DNA of 64,000 bases from Allopseudospirillum japonicum (lineage in GTDB: Bacteria > Pseudomonadota > Gammaproteobacteria > Pseudomonadales > Halomonadaceae): positions 372,001 through 436,000 of the forward strand of contig NZ_FNYH01000001.1 of assembly GCF_900108915.1 (NCBI RefSeq). The letters are read 5' to 3'. Below the pieces are notes generated by a model, which was not told the DNA's origin, did not search any database, and saw only the letters and a list, made by a program, of their open reading frames with translations. Both the position numbers and the translations under genes were made by a program. Positions 9,196 through 17,878 of this stretch are shown here, piece by piece (position 1 is the stretch's first letter; each line of letters starts with the position of its first letter).

Positions 9196-9861
9196 TTAAT
9201 CCAAAGACTCCGCGAGGCGGCGGCCACGTTCGCTCAAATGCCAGCGTACACCCCATACACTATGGATTTTCCCCGCCAGCCCACGCGCCATCAATACATT
9301 TAAAGAGCGCAACACGTCTTGCTCTTCTTGTCCTGCCTCACGTACTAGGCTTAAAGGGGTACGAAAAATATAACGCCCCGTAGCCAAACTTTTCATCACT
9401 TGGGTTGCTGTCACATCCAGCTCCTCTAACAGTTTGGTATCTTCCGTACCTATACCTGCTTCAAGCTCAGTTTCAGTTTCGAGCAAGGGCTGTAACACGT
9501 CTTGTAAATCACGAATTTGATGTTTAAGCGCTTCGACTTGGGCACAGGCTTGTTCAGAAGCACGCAAGGTCCGATCGACTGTATTAGTCACCACCAGACG
9601 CGAACCTATAGCTGCAATCAAACATAAGCCTGTATAAATAAGCAATTTGCCTGCATCTCCTTGGCTTTGTCCCACAATGTCACTAGCAACTAAATCTAAA
9701 ACAACAGGGACTAAAAAGGCTGCACCAACTGCCACCACAATACAGCGCGCTAAGGTGGTGACATCTTTGTTATTTTGATTCAGCAAGTAGTAATTAATGA
9801 GACCACCAAAAACACCTGCTAACAACATTACCAACGTAAGAACAATGACATGTGCAACCAT
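9196..9861 (-). CDS. Three-TM protein with coiled coil and C-terminal winged-helix-like domain
   Basis: 221 residues. Seen: three hydrophobic helices (about 4-26, 36-58, 72-92), a heptad-like segment (about 97-135), and a C-terminal region (about 150-221) whose helix content and basic end (GVRWHLSERGRRLAESL) look like a winged helix. The N-terminal half resembles proteins annotated in databases as YEATS-associated helix-containing; that match is from memory and unverified. No YEATS domain gene is visible here. With the winged helix in the cytoplasm it could be a membrane-tethered regulator coupled to the neighbouring VWA protein. Function unknown. Confidence 0.72.
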   Translation of the reverse strand: MVAHVIVLTLVMLLAGVFGGLINYYLLNQNNKDVTTLARCIVVAVGAAFLVPVVLDLVASDIVGQSQGDAGKLLIYTGLCLIAAIGSRLVVTNTVDRTLRASEQACAQVEALKHQIRDLQDVLQPLLETETELEAGIGTEDTKLLEELDVTATQVMKSLATGRYIFRTPLSLVREAGQEEQDVLRSLNVLMARGLAGKIHSVWGVRWHLSERGRRLAESLD

Positions 9862-9875
9862 AATTTCAGCCTATA

Positions 9876-10331
9876 TTACCCTTCTTGTTTTATCTTACGC
9901 TCATCTGCAACACGTGCTGATGAGAGACTCTCTTGTGTGTTTTGCTGCTCACTGTAATGAGGCTCTTGCCGATCTTGCTGTGGTTTTGGCTTGACAGGCT
10001 GCTTAAACTGACGCCAAGCAAGCGGAATGAGTAATAGCCAAGCTGCAGCAATCCCGAGCACAAGCGGCTGGCCTGCACGCCAAGCAGCGGCTAAACCCTG
10101 ATCCCCTGCGGATAAAGCATCCAGTAAACTAATGACAAAAGCAGGTGCAAAATGCGGACTATTCTCAGCTAACGTCCAAGGCACAGCAAGTAAGGGGACT
10201 AAAGTCAGTAGGATAGGATCGCGTATCCACCATACCCAAGAGAAGGTGAGACGCCAGCTTGTCCACAATAAGATAAGCGCACTGAGTCCATAAGCCCACC
10301 AAGCGTAAATCAGATAATCTTCAGCAGCCAT
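9876..10331 (-). CDS. Small integral membrane protein, unknown
   Basis: 151 residues with about four hydrophobic segments (6-27, 38-55, 61-75, 90-107), rich in Trp, and a charged cytoplasmic C-tail with several Gln/Glu/Lys. No family recognised. It lies 28 bases after ycgN and 14 bases before the three-TM gene, so it is almost certainly co-transcribed with them and may form a membrane complex with the three-TM and VWA proteins. Confidence 0.7.
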   Translation of the reverse strand: MAAEDYLIYAWWAYGLSALILLWTSWRLTFSWVWWIRDPILLTLVPLLAVPWTLAENSPHFAPAFVISLLDALSAGDQGLAAAWRAGQPLVLGIAAAWLLLIPLAWRQFKQPVKPKPQQDRQEPHYSEQQNTQESLSSARVADERKIKQEG

Positions 10332-10359
10332 GGCGATTCAAACCTGTAATGCTTTTGTG

Positions 10360-10839
10360 TTAAGGGGTATCTACCCAATAAATAATGTGTTCTTCTAATT
10401 CGTCTTCTGCGACATCCGTTTCAGAAACCACCGCATGACGTACACTGATGCCTGCTTCATGTACACTTTCGCGCTGCCCTGTTTTTAAAGGATGCCACCA
10501 AGGCAAATCTTGTCCTTCATACAAAAGGCGGTAAGCACAGCTTGGTGGTAACCAAGCGAAAGCTTCTTGATGTGCCAAAGTCAGCTGCATACAGGAGGCT
10601 TCTTTTTGTAAACGTTTTGGATACACACGACATCGGCAAGTGTGCAGATTTAAATAACGACAAGCGACATCGGTATAAAAGATCTCTTGCGTCGTTTCAT
10701 CTTCCAATTTGTGCAAACAACAGCGACCGCAACCATCACAAAGCGCTTCCCACTCTGCTGTATTCATCTCTGCTAAAGATTTAGACCGCCAAAACTCCGC
10801 AGCCACCGCCTGTGTTGTTAAAGGCATACCAGCCGGCAT
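10360..10839 (-). CDS. ycgN: YcgN (UPF0260) cysteine-cluster protein
   Basis: 159 residues, near E. coli YcgN. Seen: the conserved EWEALCDGCGRCCLHKL, then CRYLNLHTCRCRVYP, WLPPSCAYRLL, DLPWWHPL and ISVRH. The clustered cysteines (YkgJ type) are expected to bind an Fe-S cluster or zinc. Function is unknown in all organisms. The start ATG overlaps the ycgL stop as TAATG, so the two are coupled. Co-occurrence of YcgL and YcgN is widespread in gammaproteobacteria. Confidence 0.92.
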   Translation of the reverse strand: MPAGMPLTTQAVAAEFWRSKSLAEMNTAEWEALCDGCGRCCLHKLEDETTQEIFYTDVACRYLNLHTCRCRVYPKRLQKEASCMQLTLAHQEAFAWLPPSCAYRLLYEGQDLPWWHPLKTGQRESVHEAGISVRHAVVSETDVAEDELEEHIIYWVDTP

Positions 10840-11138
10840 TAGTAACGCCCTTCCACAGGTGTGCGATAAAGATCAAGTAAATAAACTTCCCGGGGTGGTG
10901 GCAACTGCAAGTAATAACCATCCTGCTCGATTTTGGCGAGCAAGTCTTTTCCTTGTACACGTGCGAGCATTTTATTTTCTGTGATCAAAAGTGTCATCGC
11001 AGATACAGGGGTACCAAAGTGCTCCAACAAAGCTGACGGCACCCGTGCTAGACCTTCTTGTTTGTTGACATACAAGTAAGTCTCTTCTTTACGTGTGCTC
11101 TTAAAGACTTCACAAATACATTTTTGCATATTCATCAT
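10839..11138 (-). CDS. ycgL: YcgL-domain protein
   Basis: About 99 residues. Seen: CEVFKSTRKEETYLYV, RVPSALLEHFG and the family signature DGYYLQLPPP. YcgL domains are small alpha/beta folds of unknown function. Start is uncertain: ATGs at 11138, 11135 and 11129 and a TTG at 11150 are all in frame and none has a clear Shine-Dalgarno. The first ATG is used here. It lies 24 bases after pilD and is coupled to ycgN. Confidence 0.88.
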   Translation of the reverse strand: MMNMQKCICEVFKSTRKEETYLYVNKQEGLARVPSALLEHFGTPVSAMTLLITENKMLARVQGKDLLAKIEQDGYYLQLPPPREVYLLDLYRTPVEGRY

Positions 11139-11162
11139 CGAGTTAATCAATTAAAACCAATT

Positions 11163-12035
11163 TTATTGACTTAGCCATTGCCAAAAAGCCTGTTCTGCAA
11201 ATAAGGCAATCAAGCCACCTACTGCTAAAAAAGGTCCAAAAGGCATGGGCTGCCCAGCGCATAAGCGCCCGCTTAAGCGCGCTATCATACCGTAAAGCGC
11301 ACCAGTAACCGAGGCAAACAATAAAATTGGCGGTAAGGAAGTGATTCCTAACCAAGCTCCCAACATCGCCAATAATTTAAAGTCCCCATACCCCATCCCT
11401 TCTTTGCCAGTCAGCAGCTTAAAGACCCAGTACAAGCTCCATAACAGCATATAGCCCACTACCGCGCCCCAAAAAGCCTGATTAAAATATTGGCTACCTT
11501 GGAAGTAATTCACTATCAGCCCCAACCAAAGTAAGGGCAAAGTGATATGATCAGGCAATAATTGATGACGTGCATCAATCCAAGTCAAGGCAATTAATCC
11601 CCAACTCCACAATAAAAAAGCGACCAGCAGTGCCAAAGGCTGGCTAAAAAAATGCCAAGCAAGCATCAAAGTTAAAATACAAGTGCTTATCTCTACGAGA
11701 GGGTAGCTCGCTTTAATCGCCCCGTTACAATAACGACAACGCCCCTTGAGCAAAAGATAACTAACAACAGGGATATTATCTAAAGCCGTCAGTGGGTGTG
11801 CGCATTGAGGACAATGAGAAGCAGGCCAAGCAAGGTTAAAACGTGTTGATTTTTCTGCTGCTACTGACTCGATTTGCAAAAAATTTGCGCATTCTTGCCG
11901 CCACTGTGCTTGTAACATTAAAGGCAAACGGTGGATCACGACATTTAAAAAGCTGCCTACCAACAAACCCAGCAAGCCCAAAAAACTGTATCCGAGCAGA
12001 GGTTCGGCTGCTAATCCAGTGTCTAATATCGACAT
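11163..12035 (-). CDS. pilD: Type IV prepilin leader peptidase / N-methyltransferase
   Basis: A24 aspartic protease of the inner membrane that cleaves pilin leaders and methylates the new N-terminus. Seen: the cytoplasmic zinc-type cysteines CPQC (near 70) and CRYC (near 95), the catalytic Asp in WIDARHQLLPD and in GMGYGDFKLL, and about eight hydrophobic helices. The ATG at 12035 gives 290 residues, matching P. aeruginosa PilD. A TTG at 12047 is rejected because GGA lies seven bases before the ATG. Third gene of pilBCD. Confidence 0.95.
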   Translation of the reverse strand: MSILDTGLAAEPLLGYSFLGLLGLLVGSFLNVVIHRLPLMLQAQWRQECANFLQIESVAAEKSTRFNLAWPASHCPQCAHPLTALDNIPVVSYLLLKGRCRYCNGAIKASYPLVEISTCILTLMLAWHFFSQPLALLVAFLLWSWGLIALTWIDARHQLLPDHITLPLLWLGLIVNYFQGSQYFNQAFWGAVVGYMLLWSLYWVFKLLTGKEGMGYGDFKLLAMLGAWLGITSLPPILLFASVTGALYGMIARLSGRLCAGQPMPFGPFLAVGGLIALFAEQAFWQWLSQ

Positions 12036-12051
12036 ATAAGATTCCAAAGAA

Positions 12052-13284
12052 TTAAATCACGCTGCCCATTTCGAAGATAGGAAGGTACATAGCGATCACT
12101 AAACCACCTACGATCACCCCTAAAAATGCAATGACCATAGGCTCAAGTAAAGAAGTCAAGCCGTCCACCAAATTATCGACATCTTCTTCATAAAAATCGG
12201 CGACTTTCGTTAACATAGTATCCAAAGAACCGGCTTCTTCGCCGATAGCAACCATTTGCACCAACATAGGCGGGAAAAATTGCATACTACGCATAGCAAA
12301 ATTAAGTTGTTGCCCTGTAGTCACATCATCTTTGACACGCATGACAGTGGCTGCATACACACGATTCCCTGTGGAACCTGCCGCTGAATCTAACGAATCT
12401 ACCAAGGGTACACCTGCTGCAAAGGTCGTCGCTAGCGTACGTGCAAAACGCGCCACTGCAGATTTATGCAACAATTCGCCAAATACCGGTACTTTCAACA
12501 AAAGACCATCGACTTTATAAGCCACTCCAGGAGAATTTCGGATGGCATATACACCGCCAAGTACAATGAAAACAATGACAGCAAGAACCAAATGCCACCA
12601 AGCTTGTAAAGATCGGGATAAATCAATGACTATTTGTGTAAATAAGGGCAGTTCAGCATTAAAGCTTGCAAATAACTCCTCAAACTGAGGGACCACTTTC
12701 ACTAACAAGACCCCAGAAACCACCATCCCTAAAACAATTACGGCAACAGGATAATACAGGGCTTTTTTCACACGTCCTTTGATAGATTCGGTTTTTTCTT
12801 TATAAACAGCAACCCGTTCTAGCATGGTTTCCAAAGCACCCGATTGCTCACCTGCTTCCACCAGGTTGCAAAATAAGTCGTCAAACTGTGCAGGGTATTT
12901 ACGCAAAGCAGCAGCAAAGCCAACGCCTTCAGAAACTTGGCTGCGGATCCCCATAATCACAGAGCGCATACTTGGGTTATCGCTACCATCAGCAACAATA
13001 GCTAATCCTTGTACTAAAGGTACACCTGCTTTGACCATCACTGCCATTTGGCGCGCAAATAAAGTAATATCGCGCCCAGTAATGCGTTTTTTACGTGGAC
13101 CAAACAGATCCATAGGCTTTTTACGAATTTTCTTCGCGTTAATCCCTTGTTTACGTAACTCAGCACGTACACGTGCAGGGTGTACGCCTTGTAGCTCACC
13201 CTTCACTTTCTCGCCTTTGCTATTGAGGCCTTCCCACAAATAGATATGATATTTAGGTGCTTTTGCTGTTTTTGATGCGGCCAT
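12052..13284 (-). CDS. pilC: Type IV pilus inner-membrane platform protein
   Basis: 410 residues with two repeated T2SSF/PilC domains. Seen: FARQMAVMVKAGVPLVQGL (first repeat, near 80), FCNLVEAGEQSG, FARTLATTFAAGVPLVDSL (second repeat, near 285) and MVAIGEEAGSLD, with three transmembrane helices around 180-205, 225-245 and 380-400. It couples the PilB ATPase to pilin insertion. It lies between pilB (31-base gap) and pilD. Confidence 0.96.
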   Translation of the reverse strand: MAASKTAKAPKYHIYLWEGLNSKGEKVKGELQGVHPARVRAELRKQGINAKKIRKKPMDLFGPRKKRITGRDITLFARQMAVMVKAGVPLVQGLAIVADGSDNPSMRSVIMGIRSQVSEGVGFAAALRKYPAQFDDLFCNLVEAGEQSGALETMLERVAVYKEKTESIKGRVKKALYYPVAVIVLGMVVSGVLLVKVVPQFEELFASFNAELPLFTQIVIDLSRSLQAWWHLVLAVIVFIVLGGVYAIRNSPGVAYKVDGLLLKVPVFGELLHKSAVARFARTLATTFAAGVPLVDSLDSAAGSTGNRVYAATVMRVKDDVTTGQQLNFAMRSMQFFPPMLVQMVAIGEEAGSLDTMLTKVADFYEEDVDNLVDGLTSLLEPMVIAFLGVIVGGLVIAMYLPIFEMGSVI

Positions 13285-13315
13285 AGTCCATCCCTAAGCG
13301 TGTCAATTGAAGCCC

Positions 13316-15022
13316 CTAGTCTAGGGTAACTCGGTTCACTTCCTCAAGGCTGGTCAGCCCTTGTAAGACTTTGTTTAAACCCACAGCACGCAAATCAGGG
13401 AAACCTTCTGCACGTGCTAATTGACTTAACTCGAGCGCATTGGCGCTTTCCATAATGGCTCGGCTTAATTTTGGCGTGATTTTAACAACCTCATAAATAC
13501 CCACACGCCCTTTATACCCTTGAGTACACTTTTCACAACCGATGGGCCGATAAATTTGTGCTTTCGCTAATTGCGCTTCACTAAAACCTGCCTCTAGTAA
13601 GGCGTGTTTAGGATGATCTGCAGGTTTTTTACAATGCTCACACAAACGACGTGCCAAGCGTTGCGCGACAATCAAGCTGACCGAAGTAGCAATATTGAAA
13701 GAGGCAATCCCCATATTCATCAAACGGTTTAAGGTTTCTGCCGCTGAGTTGGTATGCAAGGTCGATAAGACCAAGTGCCCTGTTTGCGCTGCCTTAATAG
13801 AGATTTCTGCGGTTTCCAGATCACGGATCTCACCCACCATGACAATATCCGGATCTTGACGTAAAAAAGCTCGCAGTGCTGTGGCAAAGTCCAAACCGAC
13901 TTTAGGATTAACATTTACTTGGTTAATCCCATCAACATTCAATTCCACAGGATCTTCTGCGGTAGAAATATTACGCTCCGACGTATTTAAAAGATTGAGC
14001 CCTGTATATAAGGTCACGGTTTTACCGCTCCCTGTTGGCCCTGTAACCAATAACATCCCTTGAGGCTGTTCCAAAGTTTCTAAAAACAGTTTTTTTTGTG
14101 CGCTATCAAAACCCAGCTGATCCACGCCCAGCTTAGCCGCCGCTGGATCCAAAACCCTAAGTACAATCTTCTCACCCCATAAAGTGGGTAAGGTATTAAC
14201 ACGAAAATCAATACTACGAGTTTTAGATACTTTCAGCTTAATAGAACCATCTTGAGGAATCCGGCGTTCAGATAAGTTCAAGCGTGCCATCACTTTAAGA
14301 CGCGCTGAAAGACGTGCACGTAAGTTACTGGGGGGACGTGTCACTTCATGCAAGATACCATCGGTACGGAAACGAATTCGGTAGTGCTTCTCGTAGGGCT
14401 CAAAGTGAATATCTGAAGCACCCCGTTTAATCGCATCTAACAAAATCTTATTGACAAAACGTACAATAGGGGCATCGTCAGTACTTGCGGTATTTTCCGT
14501 TAAATTACCGCCTTCGTCTTGATTATCAACCTCTAAATTTTCTAACTCTTCGCTTTCTAAATCTCCTAAAGCTTCCTCTTCACCCTCCAAAAAGCGGCTG
14601 ACCAAGGTGTGCAAAATATCTTCGGCAACAATAATTGCCTGCACCATAAGACCAGTTTGGAACTGAATTTCATCAAGTGCGGAAAGATTAGTCGGGTTAG
14701 AAACCGCCACATATAAGCGATTACCACGCTTGAGTAAGGGCAAAACTTGGTGTTGACGAATCAGCTTTTCATTAACAATTTCTTTGGGTAACTGTTCAAA
14801 ATCAAAAGCGCTTAGATCCAGAAATGGCAGGCCAAATTCTTCTGCAACCGCCAAAGCCAATAGCTGACCATTAATCTCCTTATTGCCTGAAAGATAATGC
14901 AACAAAGACTGATTAGCTTGCCTCGCAGCCTGAGTCGCTTGTATCGCCTGTGCTTCTGTAAGCACCTGATCATTTACGAGGCGACGTGCTAAACCATTCA
15001 ATGCCGCATTCGATTCACTCAT
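13316..15022 (-). CDS. pilB: Type IV pilus extension ATPase
   Basis: Hexameric AAA-type secretion ATPase that drives pilus assembly. Seen: an N-terminal MshEN-like domain, Walker A GPTGSGKT near 330, an Asp box with the Walker B-like DPDIVMVGEIRD, a His box (TGHLVLSTLHTN), and a tetracysteine zinc motif (CEHC...CEKC) near 465-505. The ATG at 15022 has AGGT just upstream and gives 568 residues, close to P. aeruginosa PilB. A GTG at 15049 is possible but less likely. First gene of the pilBCD run, divergent from pilA. Confidence 0.96.
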   Translation of the reverse strand: MSESNAALNGLARRLVNDQVLTEAQAIQATQAARQANQSLLHYLSGNKEINGQLLALAVAEEFGLPFLDLSAFDFEQLPKEIVNEKLIRQHQVLPLLKRGNRLYVAVSNPTNLSALDEIQFQTGLMVQAIIVAEDILHTLVSRFLEGEEEALGDLESEELENLEVDNQDEGGNLTENTASTDDAPIVRFVNKILLDAIKRGASDIHFEPYEKHYRIRFRTDGILHEVTRPPSNLRARLSARLKVMARLNLSERRIPQDGSIKLKVSKTRSIDFRVNTLPTLWGEKIVLRVLDPAAAKLGVDQLGFDSAQKKLFLETLEQPQGMLLVTGPTGSGKTVTLYTGLNLLNTSERNISTAEDPVELNVDGINQVNVNPKVGLDFATALRAFLRQDPDIVMVGEIRDLETAEISIKAAQTGHLVLSTLHTNSAAETLNRLMNMGIASFNIATSVSLIVAQRLARRLCEHCKKPADHPKHALLEAGFSEAQLAKAQIYRPIGCEKCTQGYKGRVGIYEVVKITPKLSRAIMESANALELSQLARAEGFPDLRAVGLNKVLQGLTSLEEVNRVTLD

Positions 15023-15341
15023 AAGGACCTGCCCCGACAATTGAGTCACTTAGATCTCAGCGTATTCACATTATAAAGCCCTTAGCTAACAATAAGTTAG
15101 GCGTATGGCTGAAAATTGCTGACATTATGTTAAAGAATGTAAGATAGTGTGCGATAATTAAAGTACGTACAGGGATACTTTGAAAGCCACCGAGATTTTA
15201 TGTGCTAGCAACTAGAGATAAAATCAATATTTGAAATACCTTTTTAGACGTACCCTGACGTCTTTTAATTTCACCGTAAAAGTGGCTAACATAAGCTGGT
15301 AGTTTTTTAGGCTACAGATATTTTTTTTAAGGAGCACCAAG
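15023..15341. promoter_or_regulatory. pilB-pilA divergent intergenic region
   Basis: 319 AT-rich bases serving two divergent genes. A plausible sigma-70-like pair toward pilA is TTGCTG near 15115 with TAAGAT 18 bases on. A small hairpin (AGACGT / ACGTCT, 15246-15263) followed by TTTT lies in the likely pilA leader. Two GG...GC pairs resemble sigma-54 elements but have nine instead of ten bases between them. Nothing else is recognisable. Confidence 0.35.
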
Positions 15342-15761
15342 ATGCAAAGCAAACAACAGGGTTTCACCTTGATCGAACTTATGATCGTTGTCGCCATTAT
15401 AGGTATTTTGGCAGCGATTGCGATTCCACGTTACCAAGACTACACCAAACGTGCTCATGTGGTGGAAGGTTTGCAACTCGCTGGTTCTGCTAAAATGGCA
15501 GTCACTGAATATTTCTCTTCCGAAGGTGTGTGGCCAACGGATAATGGTACTGCCGGTTTACCAACTGCAACCCAAATCGTTGGCAATGCAGTAAAAAGCG
15601 TGGGCGTTGGTACGAATGGTGCAATCACAGTCACTTTTAATACCAAAGTAACAGATGATGCAACTTTAATACTCACACCTACCAATGGTAGTGGTAGTTT
15701 AACTTGGAAGTGTGACGGCGGTACTTTAGAGGACAAATTACGCCCTGCAAACTGCCGTTAA
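15342..15761 (+). CDS. pilA: Type IVa major pilin
   Basis: 139 residues with a seven-residue type III leader MQSKQQG and the class signature [16 protein letters not shown] with Glu at mature position 5. It is cut before Phe by PilD and N-methylated. The C-terminus has two cysteines (WKC and ANC) that should form the D-region disulfide loop. AAGGAG lies upstream of the ATG. A strong terminator follows. The globular part is small and rich in Thr/Ser/Gly, so O-linked modification is possible. Confidence 0.95.
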   Translation: MQSKQQGFTLIELMIVVAIIGILAAIAIPRYQDYTKRAHVVEGLQLAGSAKMAVTEYFSSEGVWPTDNGTAGLPTATQIVGNAVKSVGVGTNGAITVTFNTKVTDDATLILTPTNGSGSLTWKCDGGTLEDKLRPANCR

Positions 15762-15783
15762 TTATTTACCTTCCTGAGCTCCC

Positions 15784-15809
15784 AAACCGACACCTAGTGT
15801 CGGTTTTTT
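15784..15809 (+). terminator. pilA terminator
   Basis: Ten-base arms AAACCGACAC / GTGTCGGTTT around CTA, followed by further T. A classic intrinsic terminator. Confidence 0.93.
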
Positions 15810-15835
15810 ATTGCTTATTATAAAGGGTATTGTAG

Positions 15836-17878
15836 ATGCTACGTTTCGGGATCTGCTTATTAAGTGTACTCGCTTTTCAACTCTTTGAGTTAATTCCCTT
15901 ATACGAAATGGCCGATACTAAAGTCGCTTTGCGTGCGACAGATACTATTTCACGCTTTCTGGCAACGTATCAAACGCATCCCAAACTTATTCTTAGCATT
16001 TTGCCTACCCTTCTTATTTATATTGCTAGCCTTCTCTGGTTTAGTCTATTACTGCATAGTGGTTCTAAGTTACTTATCCCACCTAAAAAATCTAAATTAG
16101 TCTATATCACTTACAATCTTGGTTTTATTTTCTTTGCCATATTTGGACTCCACTTATTCAATACGATAAATTTTCCTAATTCACTCGCTATCGATATCAG
16201 CAGCCTCAACTACTTCCAATCTCTCCATCAAGGCTACCAAGAAGCGATCACTTTAGGTATCATTGTTTTTGTTGTTTTACTCATTATTAAGATATTAGCT
16301 AAATTTTCTGCCGCTCCAAAAACGACGCTTACTTTTTTATTGTGTCTTCTTTTACCGGTGGGTTTTAGTTTCAATGAAAATTATCAAGGCAAACAGCTTG
16401 CCCAACTAGAGTTGGGTTATAAGACTCATCCTACACAACCCAATATTATCCTTATTGGCCTAGATGCTGTACGTGGTGATCTACTCGCGCAAGCAGACTT
16501 TACTCAACAGTACTTACCTTTTTTTTGGCAACAATCACAAGCAGGTGCACACTTTACAGATGCTTGGTCTTTGATTGGACGCACGTATCCTTCATGGACT
16601 AGTGTTTTACAAGGTCGTTACCCTTTAAATACAGGGACACGTTATAACCTACCACAGCAAGAGCCTGAATGTGTCATGGCTACTTGGCTTAATCGGCAGG
16701 GCTATAAAAGTATTTATTTTTCTGATGAAAAACGTTTTAGTCACATCCGCCAAACTTGTGGCTTTCATCATGTTTGGGGTGCGCCAATAGATGCACTTGA
16801 TTTTGTTGTTTTCACATTGGCAGATCATGCGCTTCTGAACCTACTCACCTTGTGGCCGCAGACCTTTCATCAATTCTTACCTTATACTTTAGCTAATCGT
16901 GGTGCTGCTGCGACTTATAACCCCTTAGATTTTAATCAGCTTATTAAAGCAAAAATCGCACAAGAAATAATGCATACACCTAAACAACCTATATTTATTG
17001 GTATGCATTTTACCTTACCGCATTGGCCTTGGCATTGGCGCACCTCGCCGCGTGGTTTAAGCACGACTGACTTATATTTGCGTAGCTTGCAAGTATTAGA
17101 GCATCAAGTCCAAGATATGCTTAACCATTTTAAACAACTCGGCCTATTAGAAAATACGATTGTAGTTTTTTTGTCAGATCATGGTGAAGCCTTCAGTGAA
17201 CCACTTTACTATCCTAATCAACATTCTAGGCTACTGAGCCAATATTCTGATGAGTTTCAAGGTCATGGTTCTGACTTAGGGAGCATCAACCAATTAAGAA
17301 TTTTACTGAATTGGCGTTATTTTGGCGACAATGCTTGGATACACAACCAAATTCAACAAGCCAATACCCAAACACGAGCTACCTTAATTGATATTTTTCC
17401 CTCACTGGCTTATTTAATACAGCAAAATCCACCTCATTTTTTAGATGGCATTAATTTATTTGCACAAGAACAGACAGCAAGAGACATTTTTCTAGAAACT
17501 GGATTTACACCCGAAGCAATGCGTGCTTTGCATCTAGATGTTGCCAAAGTGCTACAAACTAGTATTGATCGCTTTATTATTCAAGCAGATGGCACCCTAG
17601 CAATGGATGATGCTTATAAACCATTAGTGATAGAAACGAAACAGCGCGGTATCTTAACAGGTGATTGGCTACTGATCAGTCATGCGCGCCGTGGTTGGCA
17701 ACTGGTAAATGTCACTGAGGAAACGAATTTAGGCTGGTTAGATTTGCATAGTTTACCCGAAAATGCACCCGACCTTAATTTTCTATCAGAACTAAGAACA
17801 CGCTTATGCCATTTTTATGGCGAAGAATGTACTTATTTAGCGCCTTTTATGCATCAGGCACATCAGCGCGCGCCATAA
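15836..17878 (+). CDS. Integral-membrane sulfatase-fold enzyme (phosphotransferase-like)
   Basis: 680 residues: about five transmembrane helices in the first 180 residues, then a periplasmic alkaline-phosphatase/sulfatase fold. Seen: the metal site IGLDAVRGD, a Thr in the nucleophile position (GRTYPSWTS, Thr about 250) instead of the Cys/Ser of true sulfatases, LPHWPWH and FLSDHGEAF. Thr nucleophile plus a membrane domain is the pattern of phosphoethanolamine and phosphoglycerol transferases (EptA, LtaS, PptA types). Substrate unknown. It lies 75 bases after pilA, beyond the pilA terminator, so pilin or envelope lipid modification are candidates. Its end overlaps holA by 32 bases on the other strand. 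Confidence 0.75.
   Translation: MLRFGICLLSVLAFQLFELIPLYEMADTKVALRATDTISRFLATYQTHPKLILSILPTLLIYIASLLWFSLLLHSGSKLLIPPKKSKLVYITYNLGFIFFAIFGLHLFNTINFPNSLAIDISSLNYFQSLHQGYQEAITLGIIVFVVLLIIKILAKFSAAPKTTLTFLLCLLLPVGFSFNENYQGKQLAQLELGYKTHPTQPNIILIGLDAVRGDLLAQADFTQQYLPFFWQQSQAGAHFTDAWSLIGRTYPSWTSVLQGRYPLNTGTRYNLPQQEPECVMATWLNRQGYKSIYFSDEKRFSHIRQTCGFHHVWGAPIDALDFVVFTLADHALLNLLTLWPQTFHQFLPYTLANRGAAATYNPLDFNQLIKAKIAQEIMHTPKQPIFIGMHFTLPHWPWHWRTSPRGLSTTDLYLRSLQVLEHQVQDMLNHFKQLGLLENTIVVFLSDHGEAFSEPLYYPNQHSRLLSQYSDEFQGHGSDLGSINQLRILLNWRYFGDNAWIHNQIQQANTQTRATLIDIFPSLAYLIQQNPPHFLDGINLFAQEQTARDIFLETGFTPEAMRALHLDVAKVLQTSIDRFIIQADGTLAMDDAYKPLVIETKQRGILTGDWLLISHARRGWQLVNVTEETNLGWLDLHSLPENAPDLNFLSELRTRLCHFYGEECTYLAPFMHQAHQRAP

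Noticed and set aside
15095..15305. Sigma-54 promoter for pilA (TGGC...TTGC near 15106 and GTGGC...AAGC near 15285)
   Set aside because: Both have nine bases between GG and GC; sigma-54 needs ten, so neither is accepted.
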